Shown here one piece after another: positions 7,592 to 16,172 of a stretch of DNA of 64,000 nucleotides (the first letter of the stretch is position 1; the number at the start of each line of letters is the position of its first letter). A program made the position numbers and the translations under genes. Below the pieces are notes generated by a model that worked only from the letters and a program-made list of their open reading frames with translations, searched no databases and was not told the DNA's origin. This DNA is from DASYAN01 sp034431765 (GTDB taxonomy: Bacteria > Chloroflexota > Ktedonobacteria > Ktedonobacterales > Ktedonobacteraceae). The stretch spans positions 8,260-72,259 of the forward strand of contig DAOUDD010000095.1 of the NCBI GenBank assembly GCA_034431765.1, given 5' to 3'.

Positions 7592-8476
7592 GCGATTGCC
7601 TGTCGCAACCTGTTCGTGAAGTGCTGTGAGCCTCACGCTCTCGTCCCAGAGGCGTTCTTGAACTGAGACGTTATACGAGATAGTCGCAGAGCGTTGGGGC
7701 TTGCATTTGTCGAAATACCTACCGGTCATGTCTGCAACTTCAGGCGCGGTTGCCAGATAGAGTGGAGTTTGTGCTCCTTCCTCAGGTGAAATGCCCAAGA
7801 GGAGCGCGAGAGCACTCACTGGTTGGGCGGGGGCTGTAAGTGAACGATTCCAGATATTCGTTGCAACGAGGCCAGGATGGAGGCAATTCACCGTGATGTC
7901 CGTATTTCGTAGCCGCTGTGCCAGGGCATAGGTGAAAAGTACATTCGCGAGCTTTGACTGAGAATAGGCGCGGAGCATACTGTATTTTTGCTTCATCTGC
8001 AAGTCATCCAGGTTGATGAAACCTGAAGCCTGAGCACCTGAGCTAACATTAACGACACGTGCGGCAGGAGTTTGTCGAAGTGTGTCGAGCAAAAGGTTGG
8101 TGAGCAAGAAGCTAGCGAGGTGATTGAGGGCCAGCGTCATCTCAATCCCATCAACGCTCAGAGTGCGTTTGACAAAGAAGCTGCCAGCATTATTGACCAG
8201 GACATGCAGTTGCGAGTAACGCTGTCCAAACTCCTGTGCGAGCTGGCGCACGGCCTGTTGCGAAGAGAGATCGGCCAGCAGGAGATCGACCTGGTGATTG
8301 CCACTCTGCTGTTGTATCTCGTTCTGTGCTTGCTGCCCACGTGTTTGGTCACGTGCAACCATTACCACGTGTGCCCCGGCTTGCGCTAGCCCCAGCGCTG
8401 TTGCCTTGCCAATTCCTGAATTAGCTCCCGTCACCAGGCAGATTTTGCCACTCATGAAATGTTTTGCTCTGTCCAT
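7586..8476 (-). CDS. Short-chain dehydrogenase/reductase, retinol-dehydrogenase-like
   Basis: This 296-residue cytoplasmic oxidoreductase has a Rossmann fold. The cofactor motif TGANSGIGKA is near residues 18-27; ADLSS and NNAGS (about 95) follow. Catalytic residues are Ser in NVSSGAQ (about 145) and Tyr/Lys in YSQSKLAN (about 171-178). Length and motif order match the retinol dehydrogenase/WW-oxidoreductase-like SDRs, which use NADP(H). The substrate is unknown. AAGGA precedes the ATG by about 10 nt. Its upstream region now ends at an ISAs1 insertion about 90 bp away, which may have changed its promoter. Confidence 0.88.
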   Translation of the reverse strand: MDRAKHFMSGKICLVTGANSGIGKATALGLAQAGAHVVMVARDQTRGQQAQNEIQQQSGNHQVDLLLADLSSQQAVRQLAQEFGQRYSQLHVLVNNAGSFFVKRTLSVDGIEMTLALNHLASFLLTNLLLDTLRQTPAARVVNVSSGAQASGFINLDDLQMKQKYSMLRAYSQSKLANVLFTYALAQRLRNTDITVNCLHPGLVATNIWNRSLTAPAQPVSALALLLGISPEEGAQTPLYLATAPEVADMTGRYFDKCKPQRSATISYNVSVQERLWDESVRLTALHEQVATGNRL

Positions 8477-8571
8477 AGTTATTTTATCCTTCGCGTGTTC
8501 GAACTATATTGGTCTGGAATGGATATTGTACTATCATGGTCTCATTTTGTGAAAAGAACGTCAAATAATCG

Positions 8572-9810
8572 CAGGGCAATCGCATCTAATTAACCCCATC
8601 CAAAACAAGGTGAAGATAGGCGTTGTCCCATCCGGCTTTGAGCCGCTTGGCATGAATGCCGACGCGAGACGAGCGCTCCTGACGCAACAGATTGAGACTG
8701 ATGTGGCGTAACACGGCAAGATTTTCGTCTGCATGACCACTGCGAACACGGGAATCATCTTCCCGAAACGCGACATCAAGCACCCAATGAAGGCTGTTCT
8801 CAATTGCCCAATGACCCCGGACGGCGTAGGCAAAGGTGTTCACTGAAGAGAAACTGAGCAAAAAGTAGCGAGTTTCTCGGCTGATCTCTTGTTCGATGCG
8901 TCGTTCGGCTCGCACCATGCCAATGGCTCGCAAGCCTTTCCACTTCTTTTGTGGGTCTAAATAGTCCAGGATCTCTGCATCGTGAATGGTCCAGTACTCT
9001 CGGACTTCCATCCGCCCATGTCCTTTCTCTACGCGGCGATCCGTCTCAGCCTGCACGTGAGCAAACGCCTCTTTCTCGGCCAGAGCAAATGTGGCCTTGA
9101 CCTCTTCATACAGATTCCCCTGGTTGTCTTTGAGTGCCAATGCATACTCTCCCTCTTGCCCGATAATCTGCTCAGCGATCTTGGTTTGGGTCCCCATTGC
9201 ATCAATGGTCACAATACATCCCGACAGCGCTAACTGTTGTAAAAGCAGAGGAATTGCGGTGATCTCGTTCGATTTCTCTTCTGTTGCCAATTGAGCCAGG
9301 ACCAGCCGATTTTCGATGGCCCAGGCGCTGACCAGATGGAGCGCCTTCTTGCCTGCTGCCCGATCATGTGAGCGCCGCAAGGTCTTGCCATCAATGGCTA
9401 CTACTCCCTTGACCGTCTTGCTTATTCCCTGGACCCACTGCACAAAACTGGCTTCAAACTGTTTCGGATCGATGAGGGCAAAGACCCGGCCAAACGTGTC
9501 GTGGGAGGGGATGCCATTCGGCAAATCGAGCCATTCCCGAAAAAAGTCTTCCTTCGCTTTTCCGAATTCCTCGATTTCAACCCATCCTTCTGCTCCGCAA
9601 ATGACCCCACAGATTGCCAGAATGATAATATCCCGCAATCGATGCAATTTGGTTCGCTCCATTCGAGGGTCTTCCACTTGCGCAAAAATGCTTTCTAGAT
9701 CTCGCAGGTCCTTCTCTTGCATCCTCTTGTCTCCCCCTTTTTTGACGTATTTTATCACCTCCTTGTCCTTTCCTTACTGTGGATGAGTTTATTTAGATGC
9801 GATTGCCCTG
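8572..9810 (-). mobile_element. Complete ISAs1-family insertion sequence
   Basis: This 1239-bp element is bounded by perfect 18-bp inverted repeats, CAGGGCAATCGCATCTAA at 8572-8589 and its complement at 9793-9810. It holds one intact transposase gene. Perfect ends and a perfect target duplication mean it inserted recently. It sits between the SDR gene and the CoiA-like gene without breaking either frame. Confidence 0.95.
8586..9722 (-). CDS. ISAs1-family DDE transposase
   Basis: This transposase of about 378 residues moves the surrounding element by cut-and-paste DNA chemistry. The N-terminal DDE_Tnp_1-associated region (RLRDIIILAICGVICGA, about residues 28-44) and the central VVAIDGKTLRRSHD block carrying the first catalytic Asp (about 115) are typical. 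TIDAMGTQ gives the second Asp (about 190). The RGHWAIENSLHWVLDVAFREDD region near 310-330 carries the catalytic Glu. I chose ATG 9722, which has GGGGGAG 8 nt upstream. A longer in-frame GTG at 9758 sits too close to its ribosome binding site. The frame is intact, so the element is probably active. Confidence 0.93.
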   Translation of the reverse strand: MQEKDLRDLESIFAQVEDPRMERTKLHRLRDIIILAICGVICGAEGWVEIEEFGKAKEDFFREWLDLPNGIPSHDTFGRVFALIDPKQFEASFVQWVQGISKTVKGVVAIDGKTLRRSHDRAAGKKALHLVSAWAIENRLVLAQLATEEKSNEITAIPLLLQQLALSGCIVTIDAMGTQTKIAEQIIGQEGEYALALKDNQGNLYEEVKATFALAEKEAFAHVQAETDRRVEKGHGRMEVREYWTIHDAEILDYLDPQKKWKGLRAIGMVRAERRIEQEISRETRYFLLSFSSVNTFAYAVRGHWAIENSLHWVLDVAFREDDSRVRSGHADENLAVLRHISLNLLRQERSSRVGIHAKRLKAGWDNAYLHLVLDGVN

Positions 9811-9869
9811 CAAATAATCGGAACAATACACCTATCTTTATGAAGAGTCTGCCGCTAGAAACGGGTCAC

Positions 9870-11018
9870 TCAGTTGTCACTTTTGCCGTCAGGAGAGATG
9901 GAGGAGTGCGCCAGGTGGAGGAGTATCTCTGTGTAGCTGACAAAGGCGGCGTATGATCCGACAAAGGGGATCTCTTGAAGACATGCCTGAAGTCGCTGTA
10001 TGGTAAGTTTCCCCTGGGTCAGTGAGAGGAGCCACTGACAGGCATTGTGGATACGGCTTATGTCGGTTGAGGAGGGAGGAGTAGTAGATTGACCGCGACC
10101 ATAGTTGTAACGACGAAGCAGATCGGGGTCAAGCAGATAGGATTTGAGCAATGGGAGGACAAAGATGCGCGTAAGCTCCTCATATTCTGTATGCCGAAAG
10201 TATTCCAGTAGGTGGGAGGCAGTGGGGAGAGGTGCATCATGCATCATCTGTTGCACGTGTAAGCGGCCTTGTAGAGCTGTTCGTTCAGGATGAAGCAGGC
10301 GTCCATGTATGTCGAGATGGATAGCGGAGAGCGTGCCACGCAAGGAGATACCGTAGCCTGTACGCCCCACCCAGCTTCCTAGTGCAAAGTCACTCGACCT
10401 TTTTAGAGTACCCGTCATTGTCTCCTGCCACTTCTGAGCATGTTGTCGGGAAACGGGCCAACGTAACCATGTCCGGGCGGGGGTGACGAGAGGATCAAGA
10501 AATAGTATCTCCTGAAAATTTTTCAGAATGGCTTCTAGAAAGGCTTCCTGTTTCTCAATGCGGTTATTCCCGATGATCCAGGTATCGAGAATGCCTGCCT
10601 GTCTATATGCCGAATGGCGAAGTTGCCACTGTGCGATATCGAGGGGGGCACACTGGAACTCGACTGCCTGACGCTGACCATCGGGGTGGATGACAAAGAT
10701 ATCGGCAATACGATTGGGCCCTGGCAGGCGCTCTTCGAGAGTGACGTGAGCGCGTGGAAACTGTGCATGTAACCAGCGAGAGAGTAACATTTTGCCACGC
10801 ATATGCCGCACTGACTCGGACTCCGTACTCCACGCGCACTCACCTTTTTGATGAGCGAAGTGCAACTGTGTTCGCTTCGCCGGACCACCACGGAGATGGA
10901 CAATGCCTCGACAGTTTGGGCAGTGCAACAGGTGATCTTGTGACCAGCGCTGCAGTTGTTCCAGAGGCGCTGCTTCAGCAACGGCTGGTTGATCGTCTGG
11001 TCCATAGGCAACAAGCAT
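9870..11018 (-). CDS. CoiA-like competence/nuclease family protein
   Basis: This 382-residue protein resembles the competence protein CoiA family, which combines an N-terminal zinc-binding part with a PD-(D/E)xK-type nuclease domain. Visible are CPNC (about residues 33-36), the hallmark HFAH with a downstream Cys (about 53-60), then the nuclease core: IADIFV with the catalytic Asp (about 108) and AVEFQ (about 118-122). In Firmicutes CoiA aids recombination of incoming DNA. The role here is inferred. The C-terminal 170 residues are not recognised. They include TLKRSSDFALG, which resembles a segment of the GH43 protein at 42686. AAGGA lies 7 nt before the ATG. No competence genes are nearby. 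Confidence 0.75.
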   Translation of the reverse strand: MLVAYGPDDQPAVAEAAPLEQLQRWSQDHLLHCPNCRGIVHLRGGPAKRTQLHFAHQKGECAWSTESESVRHMRGKMLLSRWLHAQFPRAHVTLEERLPGPNRIADIFVIHPDGQRQAVEFQCAPLDIAQWQLRHSAYRQAGILDTWIIGNNRIEKQEAFLEAILKNFQEILFLDPLVTPARTWLRWPVSRQHAQKWQETMTGTLKRSSDFALGSWVGRTGYGISLRGTLSAIHLDIHGRLLHPERTALQGRLHVQQMMHDAPLPTASHLLEYFRHTEYEELTRIFVLPLLKSYLLDPDLLRRYNYGRGQSTTPPSSTDISRIHNACQWLLSLTQGKLTIQRLQACLQEIPFVGSYAAFVSYTEILLHLAHSSISPDGKSDN

Positions 11019-11107
11019 TGCAGAATCCTTGCTGGGACAAAAGAATGTCTGTCCTGATGTTTCTCAGTATAGCATTTCTACAGAGATGCGACTAGCGCAA
11101 TGATCTG

Positions 11108-13711
11108 CTATGCCTGGAGTGAAGGTTCCTCTGGTTCACCTGATAGGGTAGAGTTCAAGGACGGAAGCATGTCGAGCCAGCATTGTACCTCACTTGCCTT
11201 GAAGTTTCCTATAGCGGTGAGAACTGCCAGGCTTTTTTGTGCGAGGGCACGTGCTTCGTGAAGCTTTCCCTGCATAGCTGCAATGCGAGCCAGACCATAG
11301 TGAATTTTCGCTGTAAGTTCCCGTTGTCCTGCAGGAGCGTACTTTTGCGCTTGCCGAAACGCGTCTGAAGCTGCTTCCAGATGATTCAGCATCAATTGTA
11401 TCTCTCCCCAGGCTATAAATGCATCACTGATGATCGGACCACTTCCCACCTCATAAGCAATAGTCAAGCTTTCCTGAAAGTACTGCGCCGCCTGTGCATG
11501 TTCTTGTTGAACACTCTGAAGAAGGGCAAAATTTGTAAGAGTTACAGCTATAAGGCGACGATTTCTTACTTTATAAGTATTGTGGAGAGCATCGAGGTAG
11601 TAACTTTGAGCTAATTGGAGATGCCCACATCTTCTCGCAACATCTCCTAAATTGGTAAGGCTGGCAGCCATAACATCGTAGTCAACACAACGGCGCGCTA
11701 GAGAGAGCGCTTCTTGAAGGTACTGTTCTGCCTGTTCCCAATTCCCCTGATCCGCTGTAATTGCTCCCAAATTGACAGCAATAGTACAGATTTGTTCATC
11801 ATTGTCAGTTTGTCGTGCAATGTTCAATGCTTTTTGATAGTAAGTGAGAGCTTGCGTAAGATCGCAAATATAGGATGAGAGTTCTCCCAAGCAAGAAAGG
11901 AGGGAACACGTCTGGTCTTGTTGGGAAATCTGCTGGGCAATCTCCAGTGCTTCCTGGAAGAACTGTTTGGCGGCGGGGTAGTTTCCCTGACGCATAGCTG
12001 TAATACCGAGAAGTTTCAAGAAATCATTAAGATATTTCTGATTATCCAGTTGCTTTGCTAAATGTAGCCCTTCATTGGCGTAAGCCGCAGCTTGCTCGTA
12101 CCGTGCTCCAAAATCTGCTAACTGTGCAAGGTAGAGAAAGCATATCGTTACGCTATCAGCATCGTTGAGAGAGAGAGCTGCTCGACGTGCATAGTGCAGA
12201 TACATCTCGGCCTGCTCATACAAGATGTGCGTCTTCAGGAAAGGGCTAAGAGCAAGTACTGCCGGGAGTAATTCTGGGTACTGACCGTGTACAGATGCAC
12301 CTTGTAGCGCTGCGAGGAGATTGTCATTTTCACGCTCAAGCGAATCGTACATACTTTTATGGATTTGAATATACTCTAGCGTATAGGTAATGAAGCGATG
12401 ATGAACTGTAATGTCGTGTAAATGAACGTGTGCATAGTCAGCGATAGTCTGATGGAGTGTATAGCGTCCCGGTGCAGCGCTTTCCAGAAGGCCAACATCC
12501 ACCAGTTCGTCGAGTGCCTCACTGGGCTGAGCACTTACAGCAAGGGCAGCCTCTTCTGAAAACGTATTGGGCTTGGCAGGAAAGACTGAGAGTGCGTACA
12601 GGGCTGTGCGTGCTGAGTTAGTGAGACGCTGGTCACTGACTGCGATAACCGATTGTAAGGAAAGAGGTGTATTTTCAGGTAAACTGGAGGAGCGTTCAAG
12701 CATCGCACAAGGGAGCGCGAGCTGTAAGCGTTCTGCCGCAGTATGCATACGTTTAATAGCAGCATGAACACGACGGGGTTGACCGCTATATTGTTGAAGA
12801 AGAAGGTACTTGCCAATCAGATTCAGTGCTAGTGGTAGCCCTCCTGCATGAGTAACAAGCGCGTGAGCGGTTTCGGACTCATCACTGACAAGTTTGGGAA
12901 CAAAAGATGCCAGGAGAGCAAGTCCAGCTTCCAGGTTAAGCTCTGGTAGAGAAACGGCCTGCTCTTCAGCTACGAGTTGTGCTATAGTGGGGAAGCGTGT
13001 AGTGAGTAGATACGCGCATCGTGGACCGCCAACCTTGAAGGCAAGAGCATCATCAGGCAGCCAGGCATCGTCGATGACAAGCAAGAAGCTTCGTTGTCCG
13101 ATGTGCGTTCGCAGTACAATAGTCCAATCCTCCAGGCTGTGAAGATGAGCCATTTCACTTTCTGATACACTGAGTAAGGAGGCCCAGCGATGCAAAGAGG
13201 AGATCACCTGAGGACGAGGACCCAGGCCGACCCATAGGACTCCATCAGGAAAGTGTGCATGTATCTCTGGATCATGAGCAAGTGTTGCAACAAGCGTCGT
13301 CTTGCCCACACCAGGTAAGCCCGAAATGGCGAGTGTACGAGAGCCTGATTCATCAAGAAGAAGCTGAGCTTTGAGTTCTGTAAGTATAGTCTCGCGACCT
13401 ATTAACCCTGATTTTAGAGGAACGGGTAAAAGTGGATCAATCAGGAATTGATGTATTTCTGGCTGTGTTGTGGAAAGAAGAACTGCTTGCTTGTGCCCGG
13501 TTTCATCCTGTTCGGTTGCCAGAAAGCCTAGTTCGGAAGCATTTTGTCCAAAGAGTGTACAGAGCTGTTCACGAAAATAGGGAGAGGGGACGGCCAAGCC
13601 GCGTTCCCAACGGCTCACAGTCACTGTAGTAGTACCCAACTCCTGAGCGGCTTTGGCCTGTGACCAGCCACGTAGTTCTCGAATATGTTTCAAGTGATAA
13701 TTGGGTTTCAT
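11108..13711 (-). CDS. XRE-type HTH / NB-ARC ATPase / TPR regulator (STAND family)
   Basis: This 867-residue protein combines an N-terminal Cro/CI-type helix-turn-helix (about 5-60, with LGTTTVTVSRWERG), an NB-ARC type STAND ATPase (about 110-400) and a C-terminal array of TPR repeats (about 480-840). The Walker A motif is GLPGVGKTTL (about 129-138), Walker B is FLLVIDDAW (about 211), and a GGLPLALNLIG motif lies near 290. STAND proteins oligomerise on ligand or partner binding through their repeats. With an HTH in front, this one is probably a signal-dependent transcription regulator. A defence role is possible but nothing nearby supports it. It is transcribed alone. A weak AAGGA lies 14 nt before the ATG. 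Confidence 0.88.
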   Translation of the reverse strand: MKPNYHLKHIRELRGWSQAKAAQELGTTTVTVSRWERGLAVPSPYFREQLCTLFGQNASELGFLATEQDETGHKQAVLLSTTQPEIHQFLIDPLLPVPLKSGLIGRETILTELKAQLLLDESGSRTLAISGLPGVGKTTLVATLAHDPEIHAHFPDGVLWVGLGPRPQVISSLHRWASLLSVSESEMAHLHSLEDWTIVLRTHIGQRSFLLVIDDAWLPDDALAFKVGGPRCAYLLTTRFPTIAQLVAEEQAVSLPELNLEAGLALLASFVPKLVSDESETAHALVTHAGGLPLALNLIGKYLLLQQYSGQPRRVHAAIKRMHTAAERLQLALPCAMLERSSSLPENTPLSLQSVIAVSDQRLTNSARTALYALSVFPAKPNTFSEEAALAVSAQPSEALDELVDVGLLESAAPGRYTLHQTIADYAHVHLHDITVHHRFITYTLEYIQIHKSMYDSLERENDNLLAALQGASVHGQYPELLPAVLALSPFLKTHILYEQAEMYLHYARRAALSLNDADSVTICFLYLAQLADFGARYEQAAAYANEGLHLAKQLDNQKYLNDFLKLLGITAMRQGNYPAAKQFFQEALEIAQQISQQDQTCSLLSCLGELSSYICDLTQALTYYQKALNIARQTDNDEQICTIAVNLGAITADQGNWEQAEQYLQEALSLARRCVDYDVMAASLTNLGDVARRCGHLQLAQSYYLDALHNTYKVRNRRLIAVTLTNFALLQSVQQEHAQAAQYFQESLTIAYEVGSGPIISDAFIAWGEIQLMLNHLEAASDAFRQAQKYAPAGQRELTAKIHYGLARIAAMQGKLHEARALAQKSLAVLTAIGNFKASEVQCWLDMLPSLNSTLSGEPEEPSLQA

Positions 13712-13954
13712 AGTGCGTTTGCCGTCCTTTCTACTCTAGCGCTGTCAACTTTATCTGCAACACCTTGCCGATGTTCCCAGCATTGTATCAGATGGAAGTC
13801 ATTTTTTACAAGAAATCGGATAAAAATCTGTCAACGATTGGACTACGTGATGTCTGAATTGCGGGAAGAGCAAAGGCATGTTATGCTAGTTTCTGCGGCA
13901 CGAGCGTCAAGAAAAATGGCGGCCGCTAGAGTTCCCGTATGAGTGGAGGATCAA

Positions 13955-14410
13955 ATGCCAGATGCCCCTGAGGTGAGTGATTTAGCATACCTGCGCATCG
14001 GCGTCTCAGCGCTTATCTTTGAGAATAAGAATGTCCTGCTGGCGCTGCGAGCTGACGGCGATTGGTGGAATCTCCCCGGTGGAGGGATGGAGCGTGGAGA
14101 AACGGTCGAGCAGGCTGTACGACGTGAGGTGCGTGAGGAAACGGGTCTGGAGGTGGAGGTCGAGCGGTTGGTCGGTGTGTATTCTAAACCACAGAAGAAT
14201 GAAGTTGTGCTCTCCTTTCTCTGTTGTCGTGTCGGTGGTGAGTTAACCGCAACGGAAGAGTCACGTGAGTGTCGGTACTTCGCTCCAACCAATTTACCGC
14301 TAAATACGTTGCCCAAACATCGACAGCGTATTATGGATGCGCTCCTGGATCAGCCGCAGGCAGTTCTGCGCAATCAGTTGACAAGTACGAAGGAAGATCA
14401 ACGTCTGTAA
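13955..14410 (+). CDS. NUDIX hydrolase
   Basis: This protein of about 151 residues hydrolyses a nucleoside diphosphate linked to another moiety, with Mg2+. The NUDIX box runs from GGGMERGE to REVREETGLE (about residues 45-67), with the catalytic REVREE. The protein matches the family core in length. I set the start at ATG 13955, which has GGAGGA 4 nt upstream. An in-frame GTG at 13943 would overlap that ribosome binding site. The substrate cannot be predicted. It is followed after about 145 bp by the flavin oxidoreductase gene in the same direction. Confidence 0.9.
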   Translation: MPDAPEVSDLAYLRIGVSALIFENKNVLLALRADGDWWNLPGGGMERGETVEQAVRREVREETGLEVEVERLVGVYSKPQKNEVVLSFLCCRVGGELTATEESRECRYFAPTNLPLNTLPKHRQRIMDALLDQPQAVLRNQLTSTKEDQRL

Positions 14411-14556
14411 AGGGAATGTATATCCGGGGCTGGTGTGTCGATCCAGTTTGCTAACAAGGTGCTTACTCAACTCGCTGCAATGTAACAACAAAGTGTGTTT
14501 TAATAGATTGTAGAAAGCAGCGGAAAAATTCTTAATTGTGGAGATTAATCAAACGT

Positions 14557-15954
14557 ATGGCAACAACGACACATTATGATGTTCTTATTATCGGTGCGGG
14601 TCAGGCGGGAGGACCTCTGGCGACAGCCTTTGCACAGGCAGGGAAAAAGACGGTGCTCATTGAGCGAGAGCATGTTGGAGGTACGTGTATTAATGAGGGA
14701 TGTACTCCGACGAAGACGATGGTTGCGAGTGCACGGGTTGCATATCTGGCACGACGTAGCGCAGACTATGGTGTACGGACGGGTCCTGTCTCTGTAGATA
14801 TGACAGTTGTGCGCAAGCGGAAACGCGATATCGTTGAAAGTTTTCGTCATGGCAGCGAGAAGCGCTTAGAGGAGACGAAGGGCCTGGATCTACTACTGGG
14901 CGAGGCATATTTCACAGGTCCGAAAGCAGTAGAAGTACGGATGCATGACGGATCGGGAAGCAGCCCTTTAACGGCTGATATTGTCTGTATCAACGCGGGT
15001 GAACGTCCTACGCTACCGAAGATTGAGGGGATAGAGAACGTTTCTGTTCTCAACTCGACCAGCATCATGGAGTTAGACGTTGTGCCGGAACATCTACTGG
15101 TGCTGGGTGGAGGCTATGTCGGCCTTGAATTTGGGCAGATGTTTAGACGCTTTGGCAGCCAGGTGACTGTGGTACAGCGTGGCACGCAGTTGTTAGCGCG
15201 TGAAGATCCCGATATTGCAGACGCTGTTGCCGAGATTCTGCGTGAAGACGGCGTGAACGTGTTGCTGAATACAGCGGCTACACGTGTACAGCAGAGTGGA
15301 GATGGGCGGATCAGCTTGACAGTTCAGGCGGCTGAGGGAGAGAGAGTTCTCCAAGGATCACACCTGCTTGCCGCTTCTGGACGTCGCCCGAACTCTGATC
15401 TCCTGCACCTCGATAAGGCTGGGATCGAAGTGGATAAGCGCGGGTATATCAGGGTGAATGAGCGACTGGAGACAAACGTACCAGGGATTTATGCTCTGGG
15501 TGATGTCAAGGGTGGACCGGCGTTTACCCATATCTCGTATGATGATTTTCGTATCCTGCGCACAAATCTCATCGAGAAGGGACAGGCGAGTATCGCCAAT
15601 CGCCTGCTCGTGTATACCGTCTTTACCGATCCTCAACTGGGACGTGTAGGTATGACCGAGACGGAGGCGCGTCAACAGGGACGCAAGGTGCGAGTTGCAA
15701 AAATGCCGATGAACTACGTTGCTCGTGCCCTCGAAGTTGACGAATCTCGTGGCATGATGAAGGCTATCGTAGACGAAGAGACGGGGCAGATCCTCGGCGC
15801 GACCATCCTGGGTTTAGAAGGGGGCGAGATCATGACGATACTGCAGATTGCGATGCTTGGCAAGTTGCCCTACACTACCCTACGCGAAGGCGTCTTCGCG
15901 CATCCAACCCTTGCTGAATCGCTCAACAACCTGTTCTACTCATTTGAGAAGTAG
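14557..15954 (+). CDS. FAD-dependent pyridine nucleotide-disulfide oxidoreductase (Lpd/MerA-like)
   Basis: This class I flavoprotein disulfide reductase of about 465 residues is related to dihydrolipoamide dehydrogenase and mercuric reductase. The FAD-binding LIIGAGQAGGPLA is at about residues 10-22. The redox-active cysteine pair is GGTCINEGCTPTKT (about 39-52). The NAD(P)-binding LVLGGGYVGLEFG lies near 177-189. A second FAD motif, NVPGIYALGDV, is near 308. The dimerisation domain contains the FAHPTLAESL His-x4-Glu-like end. The MerA N-terminal metal domain and the vicinal Cys pair at the C-terminus are absent. I chose ATG 14557 over an upstream TTG. It could serve as E3 for the E1 genes at 18.6-22 kb, but no E2 is present, so this is only a suggestion. 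Confidence 0.85.
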   Translation: MATTTHYDVLIIGAGQAGGPLATAFAQAGKKTVLIEREHVGGTCINEGCTPTKTMVASARVAYLARRSADYGVRTGPVSVDMTVVRKRKRDIVESFRHGSEKRLEETKGLDLLLGEAYFTGPKAVEVRMHDGSGSSPLTADIVCINAGERPTLPKIEGIENVSVLNSTSIMELDVVPEHLLVLGGGYVGLEFGQMFRRFGSQVTVVQRGTQLLAREDPDIADAVAEILREDGVNVLLNTAATRVQQSGDGRISLTVQAAEGERVLQGSHLLAASGRRPNSDLLHLDKAGIEVDKRGYIRVNERLETNVPGIYALGDVKGGPAFTHISYDDFRILRTNLIEKGQASIANRLLVYTVFTDPQLGRVGMTETEARQQGRKVRVAKMPMNYVARALEVDESRGMMKAIVDEETGQILGATILGLEGGEIMTILQIAMLGKLPYTTLREGVFAHPTLAESLNNLFYSFEK

Positions 15955-16036
15955 TGCCACCAGAGCAGCGGATGCCGTAAAACGCTTGTGTTGGCGAAGT
16001 GGTGTTGCGGGCAAGCCTGGGTGCTGGCTGAGCAAC

Positions 16037-16085
16037 GGAAGACATGCATGAACGGCCCCTACGAAGGCGCTCATGCATGCCTTCC
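16037..16085. repeat. REP-like palindrome
   Basis: A long imperfect hairpin has arms GGAAGaCATGCATGA (from 16037) and TCATGCATGcCTTCC (to 16085), with one A/C mismatch, enclosing a short inner stem and the loop GCCCCTACGAAGG. No T tract follows on either strand, so it is not a standard terminator. It lies between the convergent flavoprotein and GH42 genes and looks like a dispersed palindromic unit. Confidence 0.55.
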
Positions 16086-16172
16086 ACGACGTTCGAGTTT
16101 CTCCACGTTTGCTCACTGCAACCTATTGCCCAATAGAGGCAAGCCCATCTCTAAGCGTCCAACAGACGATCC

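Larger units (their letters stand above)
8562..9820. repeat. 10-bp target-site duplication flanking the IS
   Basis: CAAATAATCG occurs at 8562-8571 and again at 9811-9820, immediately outside the two ends of the insertion sequence. It is a perfect direct repeat of the length expected for the ISAs1 family (8-10 bp). Confidence 0.9.

Noticed and set aside
11108..13711. Defence-system call for the STAND protein
   Set aside because: No nuclease, protease or other effector is fused or adjacent, and the HTH points to gene regulation.
14557..15954. Mercuric reductase call for the flavoproteins at 14557 and 41099
   Set aside because: Both lack the N-terminal metal domain and the C-terminal vicinal cysteines, and there are no mer genes nearby.
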